This document shows, one piece after another, positions 51,352 through 60,500 of a stretch of DNA of 64,000 nucleotides. Origin of the DNA: Candidatus Obscuribacter phosphatis. GTDB lineage: Bacteria; Cyanobacteriota; Vampirovibrionia; Obscuribacterales; Obscuribacteraceae. Made by a program: the position numbers and the translations under genes. The notes beneath the pieces are model-generated. The model did not search any database and was not told the origin of the DNA. It saw only the letters and a list, made by a program, of their open reading frames with translations. The stretch is taken from positions 2,208,599 through 2,272,598 of the forward strand of contig MOYA01000001.1 of NCBI GenBank assembly GCA_001899315.1, given 5' to 3'. Every line of letters begins with the position of its first letter. The first letter of the stretch is position 1.

Positions 51352-53742
51352 TTAGCCGCGCACCCAGGCCAGAGCAGCCAACTTCACTGCTATAGACGCT
51401 TTTTTGGGGGCGATACTGATTTCTACTATCTGAGGTTTAAAGTCCACTGTCTGTGCCTCTTTTTCAAATTCTTCATTGAGGCGACTCAGTTTCTCCAGCA
51501 ATTCATCAAGATTTTCCTCGGCTTGCTGAGCGGCATCGCGCTTGCGGCTTACTTTATTGAGATCGCGGGCGGCGCTGTTTGCCTTCGAAAGAGCATTCAT
51601 CTTGCGTCCGACAAAGGCACCAAGGACAGTGGCGCCTATCGACAAAGCCGACTCCATCTCCAGACGTTTGACATCAGCTTGATGGGCCTCGGCTTTCTGC
51701 CTAGCCAGGCGCAGTTTCTCTTCTAGTCTCTCTATTTTAGGAGCATACTTCATACGCATGGTTTCAAGCTTTTCGTCTCGTTTTTCATTTAAGACCTGGG
51801 CAAGCCTCACTCTAAAGTCACGCTCACTTTCGTTTAAGTTAGAAACCAAACCGCTTACCTGATCTTTGAATAGCTTGAGTCTGGTATTGGCATAGATATG
51901 CTCTTCAAAGTCGCGACCAAATGCTTTCATAGCACTGGCTGCACTTAGTGCTTTCGGCACCGGCAGAAAACGCAAAGAGGCCTGGTCCGGCGATGACAAA
52001 AGCTGGTCATAAGTAATTTTGATATCTCTAGACTTACTGAAATCTACCGGCAACGGTGCGCCATCGGCAACAGGGGTCAAAGAGGCTTTAGTGCGCAAAA
52101 CATCGAGATTGAGCTTGCTATCGGTAAAGCGCAGTTCGGCTATGGTAAGCAAAAAAGGGCACCACTCGCCGCGTGCCGGCGTAAACTCGGCCACACAAGC
52201 CGGAATAAAGTATTGCTCTAGCCCAGGTGCAAGCAAAGGCATGACTTTATCTGAGTCGGCAATAACAGCTATAGCTGGACTGCTCGGAACTCGCTCGTTG
52301 CCTAACACAGCAGTCTCAACTACTTCACTTTTGTTTGCCCCTTTATTTTTATTTTGATAAAGCCTTCTTATATCTTGCCGCGACAGAGGTCCACGCAAGT
52401 AAGAAAGTGTCGGTCTAGTGCGAAAAAGCACCGCCCCGTCTTCATGTATATTACTCATCAAGAAAACTCTTTTGCCGAGCTTAGAGAGCAATTGTTTCAC
52501 GGAATTGCGGTCAAAGCCTTGCGCACCACCAGCGCTACCACACTGGGCAGCCAGTCCATCGAGGATGCGTTCTTTATCTTGCTCGGTTTGCAGGCGCCCT
52601 ATAAACCAAATTCCGGCATTGGCTAAGCCCTTATAGTCTAAATCGACAGGATTTTGAGTGGCTAGCATGACTGATAGACCAAAGGCTCGTCCCTGTTTAA
52701 GCATGGTCAAAAGAGGCTTCTTACAAGGGGGATTGGCCACCGGTGGGAAATAGCCGAAAATCTCGTCCATGTAAAAAATGGCACGCAGACTGCGTGTACC
52801 TGATTGACGGCGCATCCAGCTCACCATCTGGTTGGTCAAAAGTGTAACAAAGAACATGCGCTCTTCATCGCTTAAATGAGCTATCGAAAAAATTGAGATG
52901 CGCGGCTTGCCCTCTTGGGTATAGAGCATACTGTCAATATCTAAAGGCTCGCCCTCAAGCCAGGCGGCAAATGATGGCGAGGCGATAAGATTATTCAGTT
53001 TGTAGGACAGTTCAAAGCGCTCTTTTTCAGGAAAGAAAGATTCTAAATCTATGGCTCCCACCCTAGCGAAGGGTGGATTCTGAATGAGACCAATTAAGGC
53101 GGTCAAATCAATTTCTTTGCCACTTTTCCAGAGAACCGAAAAAATATTGGCCAGCAAAACATGCTCTCGACTATTTTCGAGAGCCTTAAGACCAATCAAG
53201 CTCAAAACCGATTGAGCCGCACCGGCCAGCCGCTCAACAAATATTTCGGTATCATCGATTTCATCTGCGCTGGGAGCTTTGAGAAAATGCAGAAGCGATA
53301 TGGCGCGACCAGCACTGCCGCCGGGAGTATAAATATCAAAACTGGCGTTATCATGCATTCTGGCAATGCGCTTTTCATCTTGCCCACTTTCCAAAAGGGC
53401 AGTTCTCCATTTCTCGGCTTCGGCTGCAGCGAACTGTCCAACTGAAAGTCCCTGCCGCCTAGCCTCTTCGGCGTCGACCCAGGGCTCGAAAGAGGCACCG
53501 TTCAATTCTTTGAACGAAAGCAATAGGTTGCCGATATCGCCTTTGGGATCTATGGCAATGACCGGTATACCGTCAATTGCGGCTTCTTCCAAGACACTAA
53601 GGCAAAGTCCGGTCTTGCCGCTGCCGGTCATACCGATGACAAGCGAATGGGTGACCATATCGGCACTATCGAGCAGCACCAATTCGTCGCTATCGACTTT
53701 ATGACCAAGATAAAACACACCCAACTTTTCAAAATCTTGCAT
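51352..53742 (-). CDS. HerA/FtsK-like ATPase with C-terminal coiled coil
   Basis: 796 aa. Walker A GMTGSGKT is at residues 37-44, directly after an FYLGHKVDSDELVLLD start, as in HerA/DUF853-type ATPases. A Walker B IFYMDEIFGYFPP follows near 320, and a sensor-like MLATQNPVDLDYKGLANAG with a conserved Arg (IGRLQTEQDKERI) after that. A region from about 470 is unique, and about 620-760 is a long coiled coil interrupted by a short Gly/Ala-rich hydrophobic stretch (SIGATVLGAFVG). Relatives are hexameric DNA pumps or ATPases of unclear role. No nuclease (NurA) gene is adjacent, so a housekeeping or defence role cannot be decided. Confidence 0.85.
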   Translation of the reverse strand: MQDFEKLGVFYLGHKVDSDELVLLDSADMVTHSLVIGMTGSGKTGLCLSVLEEAAIDGIPVIAIDPKGDIGNLLLSFKELNGASFEPWVDAEEARRQGLSVGQFAAAEAEKWRTALLESGQDEKRIARMHDNASFDIYTPGGSAGRAISLLHFLKAPSADEIDDTEIFVERLAGAAQSVLSLIGLKALENSREHVLLANIFSVLWKSGKEIDLTALIGLIQNPPFARVGAIDLESFFPEKERFELSYKLNNLIASPSFAAWLEGEPLDIDSMLYTQEGKPRISIFSIAHLSDEERMFFVTLLTNQMVSWMRRQSGTRSLRAIFYMDEIFGYFPPVANPPCKKPLLTMLKQGRAFGLSVMLATQNPVDLDYKGLANAGIWFIGRLQTEQDKERILDGLAAQCGSAGGAQGFDRNSVKQLLSKLGKRVFLMSNIHEDGAVLFRTRPTLSYLRGPLSRQDIRRLYQNKNKGANKSEVVETAVLGNERVPSSPAIAVIADSDKVMPLLAPGLEQYFIPACVAEFTPARGEWCPFLLTIAELRFTDSKLNLDVLRTKASLTPVADGAPLPVDFSKSRDIKITYDQLLSSPDQASLRFLPVPKALSAASAMKAFGRDFEEHIYANTRLKLFKDQVSGLVSNLNESERDFRVRLAQVLNEKRDEKLETMRMKYAPKIERLEEKLRLARQKAEAHQADVKRLEMESALSIGATVLGAFVGRKMNALSKANSAARDLNKVSRKRDAAQQAEENLDELLEKLSRLNEEFEKEAQTVDFKPQIVEISIAPKKASIAVKLAALAWVRG

Positions 53743-53810
53743 TTAACTAAAATCCTGCTTAGTCCCTGCTAATTGCTTCAGTGTAACTGTCGGTACAGAC
53801 AGAAGCGCGC

Positions 53811-53844
53811 TTGACATTACCCTAAAATCGATACAATTTTTAGG
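53811..53844 (+). promoter_or_regulatory. Promoter with overlapping dyad upstream of the FecR-like gene
   Basis: TTGACA (53811-53816) is followed after 15 nt by TACAAT (53832-53837). An alternative TATAAT lies at 53846-53851. CCTAAAA (53821-53827) and TTTTAGG (53838-53844) form a 7-bp dyad over the spacer and -10, like an operator. Confidence 0.45.
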
Positions 53845-53890
53845 CTATAATTCAGCAGAATAAAGCCATATACAGGATAAGACCGTATAA

Positions 53891-54853
53891 ATGAAGCCAG
53901 AGAACCAAAACAATCTTGACCGCTCTGTGACAATCAAGAGAAAGAAACAAATTCCTGGCATCCTGCTGGGCACTATCGGTTTGGCTTTTATTGCTCTGGC
54001 TTTCGCCGATCCGCGCTTCACTGTTCTAGGCGGACCTTATGGTCAGCCCGACCCCCAACCGGTGACACCACCGGTGGTCTTCCCTCCAGTTATTTTCCAA
54101 CCGCCGGTTGATAGACCGCCGGTGGTGGTGCCTACAGATGTCACCAATTCTCAACTGGTCGCCCCCACCGGTTTAGGCAATCTTCAAATCAATCAAATCG
54201 ATCCTCATGCCATGGCCCTACTGGGCGTGCAACTCATACCCGACAGCCAGTTTCCGCCAAATGACAAAGTGCAACAAAACGAAGACTGGATCACAGTTTT
54301 ATCTACAGAAGGTTCGGTCTTCACCAAGATCAACAACTATACAGTCGATCTTAAATCCGGCGAAATCTTAGTTTCAGTAAAGAGCCCATCAAAGATAGCC
54401 TTTGTCATCACACCCTTCGGCACCCTGGCATTCAGTGCTAATTCAGATGCAATGATCAGCTATAAAGACGGCGTTCTGCGCATAATGAATTTCGACGGTG
54501 ACGGCATGGCTATCAAAGCCCAGCTCAATAAAGGACCCTTCGGCGGTCCGGCAGATCCGACGGTAACCATAGCATCGGGCTATGAGCTTGTCGCCTCCGA
54601 AAACAAAATAGGCAATAAAGAGCTGCGCCCAAAGGACGGCATTGCCAGGCGCTATTCCAAAGTGCTTGAGGACGGTCATCTGGCTATTTCAGAGTTTAGC
54701 GTAGAAAGTGCCATGAAGAATTGCTCGATGGTGGCAGACCTATCACAAAAAACAAGCGGCGTGAAAGAGAGACGCATCTTGTCTGATATGTCAAAAATGG
54801 CTGCGGTACTGAATTACAAGCATGGTACCCAAGGTTTCAGCGCCGATAAGTAA
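53891..54853 (+). CDS. Membrane-anchored FecR-like protein with Pro-rich stalk
   Basis: 320 aa. A membrane helix at about 23-41 (IPGILLGTIGLAFIALAFA) is followed by a Pro/Val-rich stalk (about 52-85). The rest is a beta-rich domain: WITVLSTEGSVFTKINNYTVDLKSGEILVSV, FGTLAFSANSDAMISYKDGVLRIMNFDG. The pattern 'LKSGEILVSV' then 'FGTLAFSA' recalls FecR-type domains, which in other bacteria regulate sigma factors or sit in surface proteins; here it is probably extracytoplasmic. The next gene begins inside this one, overlapping by 32 nt, so the two are coupled. Confidence 0.72.
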   Translation: MKPENQNNLDRSVTIKRKKQIPGILLGTIGLAFIALAFADPRFTVLGGPYGQPDPQPVTPPVVFPPVIFQPPVDRPPVVVPTDVTNSQLVAPTGLGNLQINQIDPHAMALLGVQLIPDSQFPPNDKVQQNEDWITVLSTEGSVFTKINNYTVDLKSGEILVSVKSPSKIAFVITPFGTLAFSANSDAMISYKDGVLRIMNFDGDGMAIKAQLNKGPFGGPADPTVTIASGYELVASENKIGNKELRPKDGIARRYSKVLEDGHLAISEFSVESAMKNCSMVADLSQKTSGVKERRILSDMSKMAAVLNYKHGTQGFSADK

Positions 54854-57134
54854 AGCAAGAACCATCCTAAGCCTAGTTTGGCTGCACCTAATTTGGCTGG
54901 CGCTGCTTAGCTATCTTGTTTGGGCGCCGACAATCGCCCCTTATTTCTTGAGCGATGACTTTCTTCATCTAAACTATCTCTACCGCGTCTGCCATGGCGA
55001 GCCTTGGCTGCTTTTAGACAATTTCAAATACACCTGGCTGGAAGACCGCTCCTTTTTCAATTTCTTTCGCCCCCTAGTAGAAGTCAGTTTAGCCTTTGAC
55101 TATTTCATTGGCAAAGGCAGCCCCCTTGTCTTTCATATAACAGCTGTACTACTACATTTCAGCAATTCTATCCTGGTCTACTTCATAGCTTGCCTTCTGA
55201 CAAAAACGAATAAAACAAGTGCCTTAATTGCAGCATCACTCTTTGCCGTGGCAGCAAATCATTGCGAAACAGTGGCTTGGATATTGTCTCGCAGCGACCT
55301 GCTAGTCACCTTTTTCTATCTCGCCTCTATATTAGCCTTTCTCAAAGCCGAAACTCAGTCAGAGCAGAAAGAGAGATACTCAGGCGCCTTTAGAATTGTC
55401 TCTAGGCTGGCACTTATACTAAGCTTGCTTTGCAAAGAAGCAGCCATCTCACTACCTTTTGTCTTGCTTGTCTTTTCGCTTAGCCTAGGCACAGCCCGCA
55501 AGAATGCCAAGTTCCATATAATCAACATGTTGCTTGCCGCTTTCTATCTAATTTGGCGCAGCTTTTCAATCGGCTCGCTCTACGGCGGCTACAGCGGCTC
55601 TCTGGGCGAATTACTAAGCTCGTCTCTGGGCACACGCTGGTTCGAAAGCGAAGCCCTCTTCCAGATTTTTCATCCATTCAATCTAGCTTATTTCGACAAG
55701 ACTCACGTGCTCAGATTAGTCAGCCGCGTCACCTGGTTTGCCCTGGGTCTCTGCGTTCTAATCAATATTAGGCGCCTAGAAGAGAAACAAGCAACTTTGC
55801 TCTTTCTGCTCTTCTGGACGGTATTCAGCTTGCTGCCCAGCCTGCAAATACTGGGTGTTAACGCCTATATGTCTGGCAGCCGTATAGTTTATTTGAGTGC
55901 GGCACCCTTTATGATTTTTCTTGCCTTGATGCTGGAAATAAAACAAAGTCGATTCTCTGCCACCATATATAGAGCGGCCTTGCTCAGTCTATTTCTCACC
56001 ATGACCTGGGCCGCCAGAGTAAATAACCAAGCCTGGCTTGAAGCCGGTCGTAGCATAGAAAAACTGCAGCATCAATTGCTTGTACTGATAGAAGCAGCTA
56101 AAGGCTCGAAAGTAGTGGTTTTCGACCTGCCTCAAAATATTAAAGGAGCCCATTGTTTTGCTTATCAAGGCATCTTGAACGGCATGCTCAAACCTCCTTT
56201 GACCGCCAGCGATTTATCAAAACAAGTAATCGCCCTCGATTTTCAGCCGCTTTTTGACGGCTTTGTCGATTGCAATTCATTGCAAAATGCCCTGCAGCAA
56301 AGAGAAAAGTATAGAGTTTATCGCTATGACCGTAAGGCTGAGAAATTTGTCCCTTATGAAAAACCCGTCCAAGATCAAGAAAGCCAAGAACATAAAGAAA
56401 GCAAGAATATTCAAGGCGTCTATCAAGCAAGCAAAGATGAAGATAACAGTTTCACTTCGCTCTTTTATGACCTCAAGGGGCAATGCGACTTAAATAGCGC
56501 CTTGGCGCTAAGCCTGCCCGAGCTGAAAGTAAAGCAGAAAACCTCTCTTTATTTTGCCTGGCCAAACGACCCTGACCACGACTATAGTGCCGCCTTTCTG
56601 CCCCTAAAGCCTGAAGAAAAAAATGATCTTGTCTATATGCCTATCAGTGATTATCGCAACTGGCTAGCTTCAGAAAGGCTCAGTCTTTTGAGGCTGACCA
56701 TGCCTAAAGAAATCTATGAAACCAAGGCGACACCGACAATTACATTGCAGACACTTTCTGCGATATCGCCAAGGCTTTTGGCGGCTGATGCAGATAATGC
56801 CCATCTCAATCGTATCTACTTTACAAAAGAGTACAGCCAAAAGGAGGGCAGCTTAGACTTTGATGCCACAGCCCTGACTATAGACTGCGACGAACTGGTG
56901 CTCGAAGTTGGTAGAAAGTATGTCGCCTTCAATCATTACACTCGGCTTTCGCGCGACGATAAACCACTCAAGAAAGCCCTTATGAAAGTGCGATTGCCGG
57001 GCAAGAAAGGGCGCTATATTATCAAAGACAGCGATTTTCCTGAAAAAGGCTGGTATCAATTGCGCCTACTGCCTTTCAAAGATGGCAAACCATGCGGCTT
57101 ATCGAGCAATGTAGTGATAGTTTATAAAGACTAG
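54822..57134 (+). CDS. GT-C fold membrane glycosyltransferase-like protein
   Basis: 770 aa. About eleven membrane helices cover residues 15-420. The first loop carries LSDDFLHLNYL, an acidic DD motif, then FFRPLVEVSL and FHITAVLLHFSNSILVYF. VAANHCETVAWILSRSDLLVTFFY is typical of TMTC/PMT-like glycosyltransferases. Known GT-C enzymes transfer sugars from lipid-linked donors on the outer face of the inner membrane. The last 340 residues are soluble, with charged low-complexity segments and beta-rich stretches I do not recognise. The start lies inside the FecR-like gene in another frame. No other polysaccharide genes are close by. Confidence 0.8.
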   Translation: MVPKVSAPISKARTILSLVWLHLIWLALLSYLVWAPTIAPYFLSDDFLHLNYLYRVCHGEPWLLLDNFKYTWLEDRSFFNFFRPLVEVSLAFDYFIGKGSPLVFHITAVLLHFSNSILVYFIACLLTKTNKTSALIAASLFAVAANHCETVAWILSRSDLLVTFFYLASILAFLKAETQSEQKERYSGAFRIVSRLALILSLLCKEAAISLPFVLLVFSLSLGTARKNAKFHIINMLLAAFYLIWRSFSIGSLYGGYSGSLGELLSSSLGTRWFESEALFQIFHPFNLAYFDKTHVLRLVSRVTWFALGLCVLINIRRLEEKQATLLFLLFWTVFSLLPSLQILGVNAYMSGSRIVYLSAAPFMIFLALMLEIKQSRFSATIYRAALLSLFLTMTWAARVNNQAWLEAGRSIEKLQHQLLVLIEAAKGSKVVVFDLPQNIKGAHCFAYQGILNGMLKPPLTASDLSKQVIALDFQPLFDGFVDCNSLQNALQQREKYRVYRYDRKAEKFVPYEKPVQDQESQEHKESKNIQGVYQASKDEDNSFTSLFYDLKGQCDLNSALALSLPELKVKQKTSLYFAWPNDPDHDYSAAFLPLKPEEKNDLVYMPISDYRNWLASERLSLLRLTMPKEIYETKATPTITLQTLSAISPRLLAADADNAHLNRIYFTKEYSQKEGSLDFDATALTIDCDELVLEVGRKYVAFNHYTRLSRDDKPLKKALMKVRLPGKKGRYIIKDSDFPEKGWYQLRLLPFKDGKPCGLSSNVVIVYKD

Positions 57135-57167
57135 CACTAAAATCAGAAGTCTCTAGCGCAAATTCGA

Positions 57168-57848
57168 CTAAGAAGCTTTCAACATAATTCTGGAGTCAGC
57201 TTTTTCGATACCAAGTTCAAAGCCAAGTTGTCTGCGCAGGTCTAGGACATCATTATGCAAATGCTTGAGTAAAGTCTCAGTTGCCTCTTGCCCATCGCGA
57301 GCATAGGCATCTTTATATGAACTAACGGCTATCGGCGTGCCGATATTATAAAGAGCTTTTCTCTTACCTTGCCAATCATAGCCTGCGGCGATGGGAATAA
57401 TCGGCAGATCTAAACCAGCCTCAAGTGCGGCGAAAGCCACCTTAGCCACTCCCTTTTTAAATGGATGAGTGAGACCGTCATAGTGAACCGTACCCTCAGG
57501 AAAGATGACAAAGGGTTCGCCCTTTTCAAAGCGAGAAAGTACATGAGCAACAAAATCATAACGTGGGGAAGAGGGAAAAGCCCCGACTTTAGTAAGCAAA
57601 AAGCCTTGCAAGCCCTTTAGTTCATTGGGATGAACCATAAAGCAAGCGGGGCGATTGATGATTCGCCCAATGGTCGGGCCGTCAAAGCGCGAAGAATGAT
57701 TCGCCACACAAATAAATGGACCAGACTTAGGTAAGTTCTCGATTCCTTTGATCTGAATATTTAGATAGTTATCGAGCACTATGCGGGTCAGCCCGGCCAA
57801 TATGGCAAAGCTGAAAGGATCTTTTCCATCGACTACCTGACGCAACAT
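57168..57848 (-). CDS. 1-acyl-sn-glycerol-3-phosphate acyltransferase-like (PlsC family)
   Basis: 226 aa, with GAGGTT 8 nt before the ATG. The catalytic HX4D motif is His51-SSRF-Asp56 (ANHSSRFDGPTIG), and the FPEGTVHYDG motif, which binds the glycerol phosphate, is near residue 118. Family members acylate lysophosphatidic acid or related lysolipids at the inner membrane. The 5' part has one moderately hydrophobic segment. The NCS1 permease gene lies upstream on the same strand with a 98-nt gap, so co-transcription is possible. Confidence 0.88.
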   Translation of the reverse strand: MLRQVVDGKDPFSFAILAGLTRIVLDNYLNIQIKGIENLPKSGPFICVANHSSRFDGPTIGRIINRPACFMVHPNELKGLQGFLLTKVGAFPSSPRYDFVAHVLSRFEKGEPFVIFPEGTVHYDGLTHPFKKGVAKVAFAALEAGLDLPIIPIAAGYDWQGKRKALYNIGTPIAVSSYKDAYARDGQEATETLLKHLHNDVLDLRRQLGFELGIEKADSRIMLKAS

Positions 57849-57946
57849 CTTTTGAACCTCGTTTGAACCAACACTTTCAATTTAGTGGAAGGCACAAAGG
57901 TAAAGATGTCGCTAAACACACTTCAAAGACTGTTTTGACAAACCAA

Positions 57947-59434
57947 TTATTTGCTTGCTGCAGCGGCTTGCCTGGGCACAAGCAAAACATAAACCACGGC
58001 GGCTACGCCAAAACCGACAAACCAGCCATAGTCATACAAGCCCTTCAGTGCCGGCACAAAAGCACCGACCCAGGCAAGCAAACAGCCCAAGGCGGTAGCT
58101 GCCAAGCTTTGCCAGTTCCAGGTGGCTTTGCCGACGCTGTAAAGAGAGGCAAGATCGAGCTTGGTCTTGCGCACTAGCCAGTAATCGGCAATCAGGACGC
58201 CGGCAATCGCCCCCAAACCGCCTGAATAGCCCTGAAGCCAGAGGAAGATATAACCGGACGGATCGGCGATAAGGCGCCAGGGTTGCATGAGAATGCCCAC
58301 CAAACCGGTGATTAAGCCGCCGGTCTTGAAAGATATATAGCGGGGGAAGGCATTGGCGAAGTCATTTGCAGGCGAAACAACATTAGCCGCCACATTGACT
58401 GAAAGTGTAGCAAGAGCAACTGTGAACATCGAAATGACAACAACAACAGGCTCTTTGAAGCGCCCGATTAGTTTCACTGGGTCCCAGAGTTCGGTCAGCT
58501 GGGCATCGGGATAAATTACTATGGCCGCCGAGGTGATCATCACCCCCATGGCTGAAAACAAAGCCATTGCCGTGGGTAGGGCCACGACCTGACCAATTGT
58601 CTGTTCTTTTTGCGAATGCCCAAAGCGGGTAAAGTCGGGCATATTGAGCGATAAAGTAGCCCAGAAGCCAATCATGGCAGTAAGCGATGGAATAAAGACC
58701 TTGAAGAATTCGGAAGGGCTATTGAATTTGCTTTTTTGCTGCAGTAAATCGCCTAAACCATGGGCATGGTTAACAGCCCAAATAAGCAGGGCAAGGGTCA
58801 TAAGCAAAACAAAGGGGGCGGCAAAACTCTCTACTTTTTTGAGCAAATCCATGCCCTTATAAACAATTGCTATATTGATCAGCCAAAAGAGACCAAAAGA
58901 AAGCCATTCGCCGCCGCCATGACCGGCAAAATTGCCAAAGAGCAAAGCAAAACCGGGCAGAAAAGCACCAAACATGGTGCACAAGGCTTGACCACCGATC
59001 CAAGCTTGAATGCCGAACCAACCACAGGCTACCACAGCGCGCATTAAAGCCGGTAAATTAGAGCCATAGGTGCCATAGGCTGCTCGGGCAAAAACCGGAA
59101 AAGGGATACCATATTTGGTGCCGGGATGGGAATTGAGCAAAATGGGCAAGAGAACAATGACATTGCCCAGCAAAATAGTAAAAATGGCCTGCCAGGCATT
59201 CATACCTGAAGCAATCAGACCGGAAGACATCATATATGTAGGAATGCAAGCCGACATGGAAAACCAGAGAGCAACATAGTTATAGGTAGTCCAGTTGCGC
59301 TCCGAAACCCTAACTGGGGCGAGGTCGTGATTATAAAGAGGGCTTTCCTTGAGGGCTTCCTGACTGGCTTCAGATAGTTCCACTCGACCATCTTGATGCT
59401 CAATCAAATTTTCAGAGTTTTCTGGATCGCTCAT
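57947..59434 (-). CDS. NCS1-family nucleobase/cation symporter
   Basis: 495 aa from the ATG at 59434; a TTG at 59476 would add 14 residues. Twelve membrane helices are visible. The family start YNHDLAPVRVSERNWTTYNYVALWFSMSACIPTYMMSSGLI is clear, as are LNMPDFTRFGHSQ and VSPANDFANAFP. NCS1 transporters import cytosine, allantoin, hydantoins, thiamine precursors or similar compounds with sodium or protons. The substrate cannot be read from sequence alone. No pyrimidine or allantoin catabolic gene is adjacent. The gene is divergent from a small basic protein gene. Confidence 0.93.
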   Translation of the reverse strand: MSDPENSENLIEHQDGRVELSEASQEALKESPLYNHDLAPVRVSERNWTTYNYVALWFSMSACIPTYMMSSGLIASGMNAWQAIFTILLGNVIVLLPILLNSHPGTKYGIPFPVFARAAYGTYGSNLPALMRAVVACGWFGIQAWIGGQALCTMFGAFLPGFALLFGNFAGHGGGEWLSFGLFWLINIAIVYKGMDLLKKVESFAAPFVLLMTLALLIWAVNHAHGLGDLLQQKSKFNSPSEFFKVFIPSLTAMIGFWATLSLNMPDFTRFGHSQKEQTIGQVVALPTAMALFSAMGVMITSAAIVIYPDAQLTELWDPVKLIGRFKEPVVVVISMFTVALATLSVNVAANVVSPANDFANAFPRYISFKTGGLITGLVGILMQPWRLIADPSGYIFLWLQGYSGGLGAIAGVLIADYWLVRKTKLDLASLYSVGKATWNWQSLAATALGCLLAWVGAFVPALKGLYDYGWFVGFGVAAVVYVLLVPRQAAAASK

Positions 59435-59479
59435 TTTGTGGTATACCAGTTTTAGAGTTAAGTCTTGGGGAGTCAAAGG

Positions 59480-59731
59480 GTGAGTATACCTAAATCAGGC
59501 AAAACCACAAAGACAAGAAAGAAAAAAGCTGACGATACCCTGGCCTCATGCCCGATGAACGGACAGGGCTGGTGTCCTTATCCATTTTCAGTGGCTCAGC
59601 TCAAACGTCGGCTCAAGGCTAAAGCCCAGGCCGAAGCAGAAGCTCGCTCTGCCGAATTGGAAAATAAAGCCTCTGAAAATAAGGCTGAGACAAAGGCAAA
59701 GACCAAGAGAAGAAGAAGAAAAGCCTCTTGA
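59480..59731 (+). CDS. Small basic protein with CPMNGQGWCPYPFS motif
   Basis: 83 aa from a GTG at 59480, with GGAG 7 nt upstream. The N-terminus is Lys/Thr-rich. A compact CPMNGQGWCPYPFS motif near residue 25 is followed by a basic alpha-helical tail (AQLKRRLKAKAQAEAEA, then Lys/Arg to the end). The two Cys with Trp and Pro around them may bind metal or a partner. I do not recognise the family. Its stop overlaps the TTG start of the next gene (TTGA), implying coupling. Confidence 0.6.
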   Translation: MSIPKSGKTTKTRKKKADDTLASCPMNGQGWCPYPFSVAQLKRRLKAKAQAEAEARSAELENKASENKAETKAKTKRRRRKAS

Positions 59732-60486
59732 TTAAAAGCCTTTCTATAGTTGCCTGCCTTGTTCTTTTGCCCTTTTCACTGGGGCAGGCTTTTGCTTATA
59801 CAATTGAAGGCGGGGTGGAACATGTCGAGCGCATGCCGGCGGTGGCCCCCGAGCTTAGAGCCGGCGCCGAGTTTAACTCAGAAACACTAAAGACCTCGTC
59901 AGGCAACAATTGGATTCGCGTGCCAGCCTTTTTAGCCGGCACCTGGCTGGTGAAAAATGAAACAGCAGTCTACAGAAAAGACTTCAAAACCGGGAAAATT
60001 TATCAGTCGCCGCTCACCTTCAAATCCAGAACCGACTTTACTTATGGGCACCAACAAGACCGCCAGGGCGGAATCTGGCATTATGTAGGAGTCCCCTATA
60101 CCAGCGAAACCCGCAGTTCAGACTATATCGAATACCACAAAGTCTCACTCAAAGACTTTCAAGTGCTGACCGACAGCGAAGTAAGATTTCGCTGCCTGAT
60201 GAACGTGGTCAGGGTCTCGCACTATAACGACGATCGCATCTCGGGTAGCTTTCAACAAGAAAGCATTACCAGTTATCGCCCCCTGGAAGAGGGCACAATC
60301 GAACTTACGTCCTCCAACAAATCTTTCGACCAAGCCGGCTTGCCTAGTTTTGAAACCTGCAACAATGCCGTGATCAAGCGTTCAAAACCCTTCAAACCAG
60401 TAGCCGAAAAAGATGGCAAAGACCTGAAGGCTCTTTTTATTGAATTTCTCACTGCCACAGGTAAGAGCAATTTGTTGCCCGACTAA
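59728..60486 (+). CDS. Secreted protein of unknown function
   Basis: 252 aa from a TTG that overlaps the previous stop. A signal peptide ends at about residue 23 (GQAFAYT). The mature part is beta-rich with a WIRVPAFLAGTWLVKNETAVYRKD stretch, then EYHKVSLKDFQVLTDSEVRFR and CLMNVVRVSH. GTW after the signal region is a common start of lipocalin- or FABP-like barrels, so a lipocalin-like fold is possible; this is an inference. No catalytic motif is seen. It follows the small basic protein gene and is convergent with a hypothetical gene at 60501. Confidence 0.7.
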   Translation: MIKSLSIVACLVLLPFSLGQAFAYTIEGGVEHVERMPAVAPELRAGAEFNSETLKTSSGNNWIRVPAFLAGTWLVKNETAVYRKDFKTGKIYQSPLTFKSRTDFTYGHQQDRQGGIWHYVGVPYTSETRSSDYIEYHKVSLKDFQVLTDSEVRFRCLMNVVRVSHYNDDRISGSFQQESITSYRPLEEGTIELTSSNKSFDQAGLPSFETCNNAVIKRSKPFKPVAEKDGKDLKALFIEFLTATGKSNLLPD

Positions 60487-60500
60487 AGCTTTTGGCGGCT

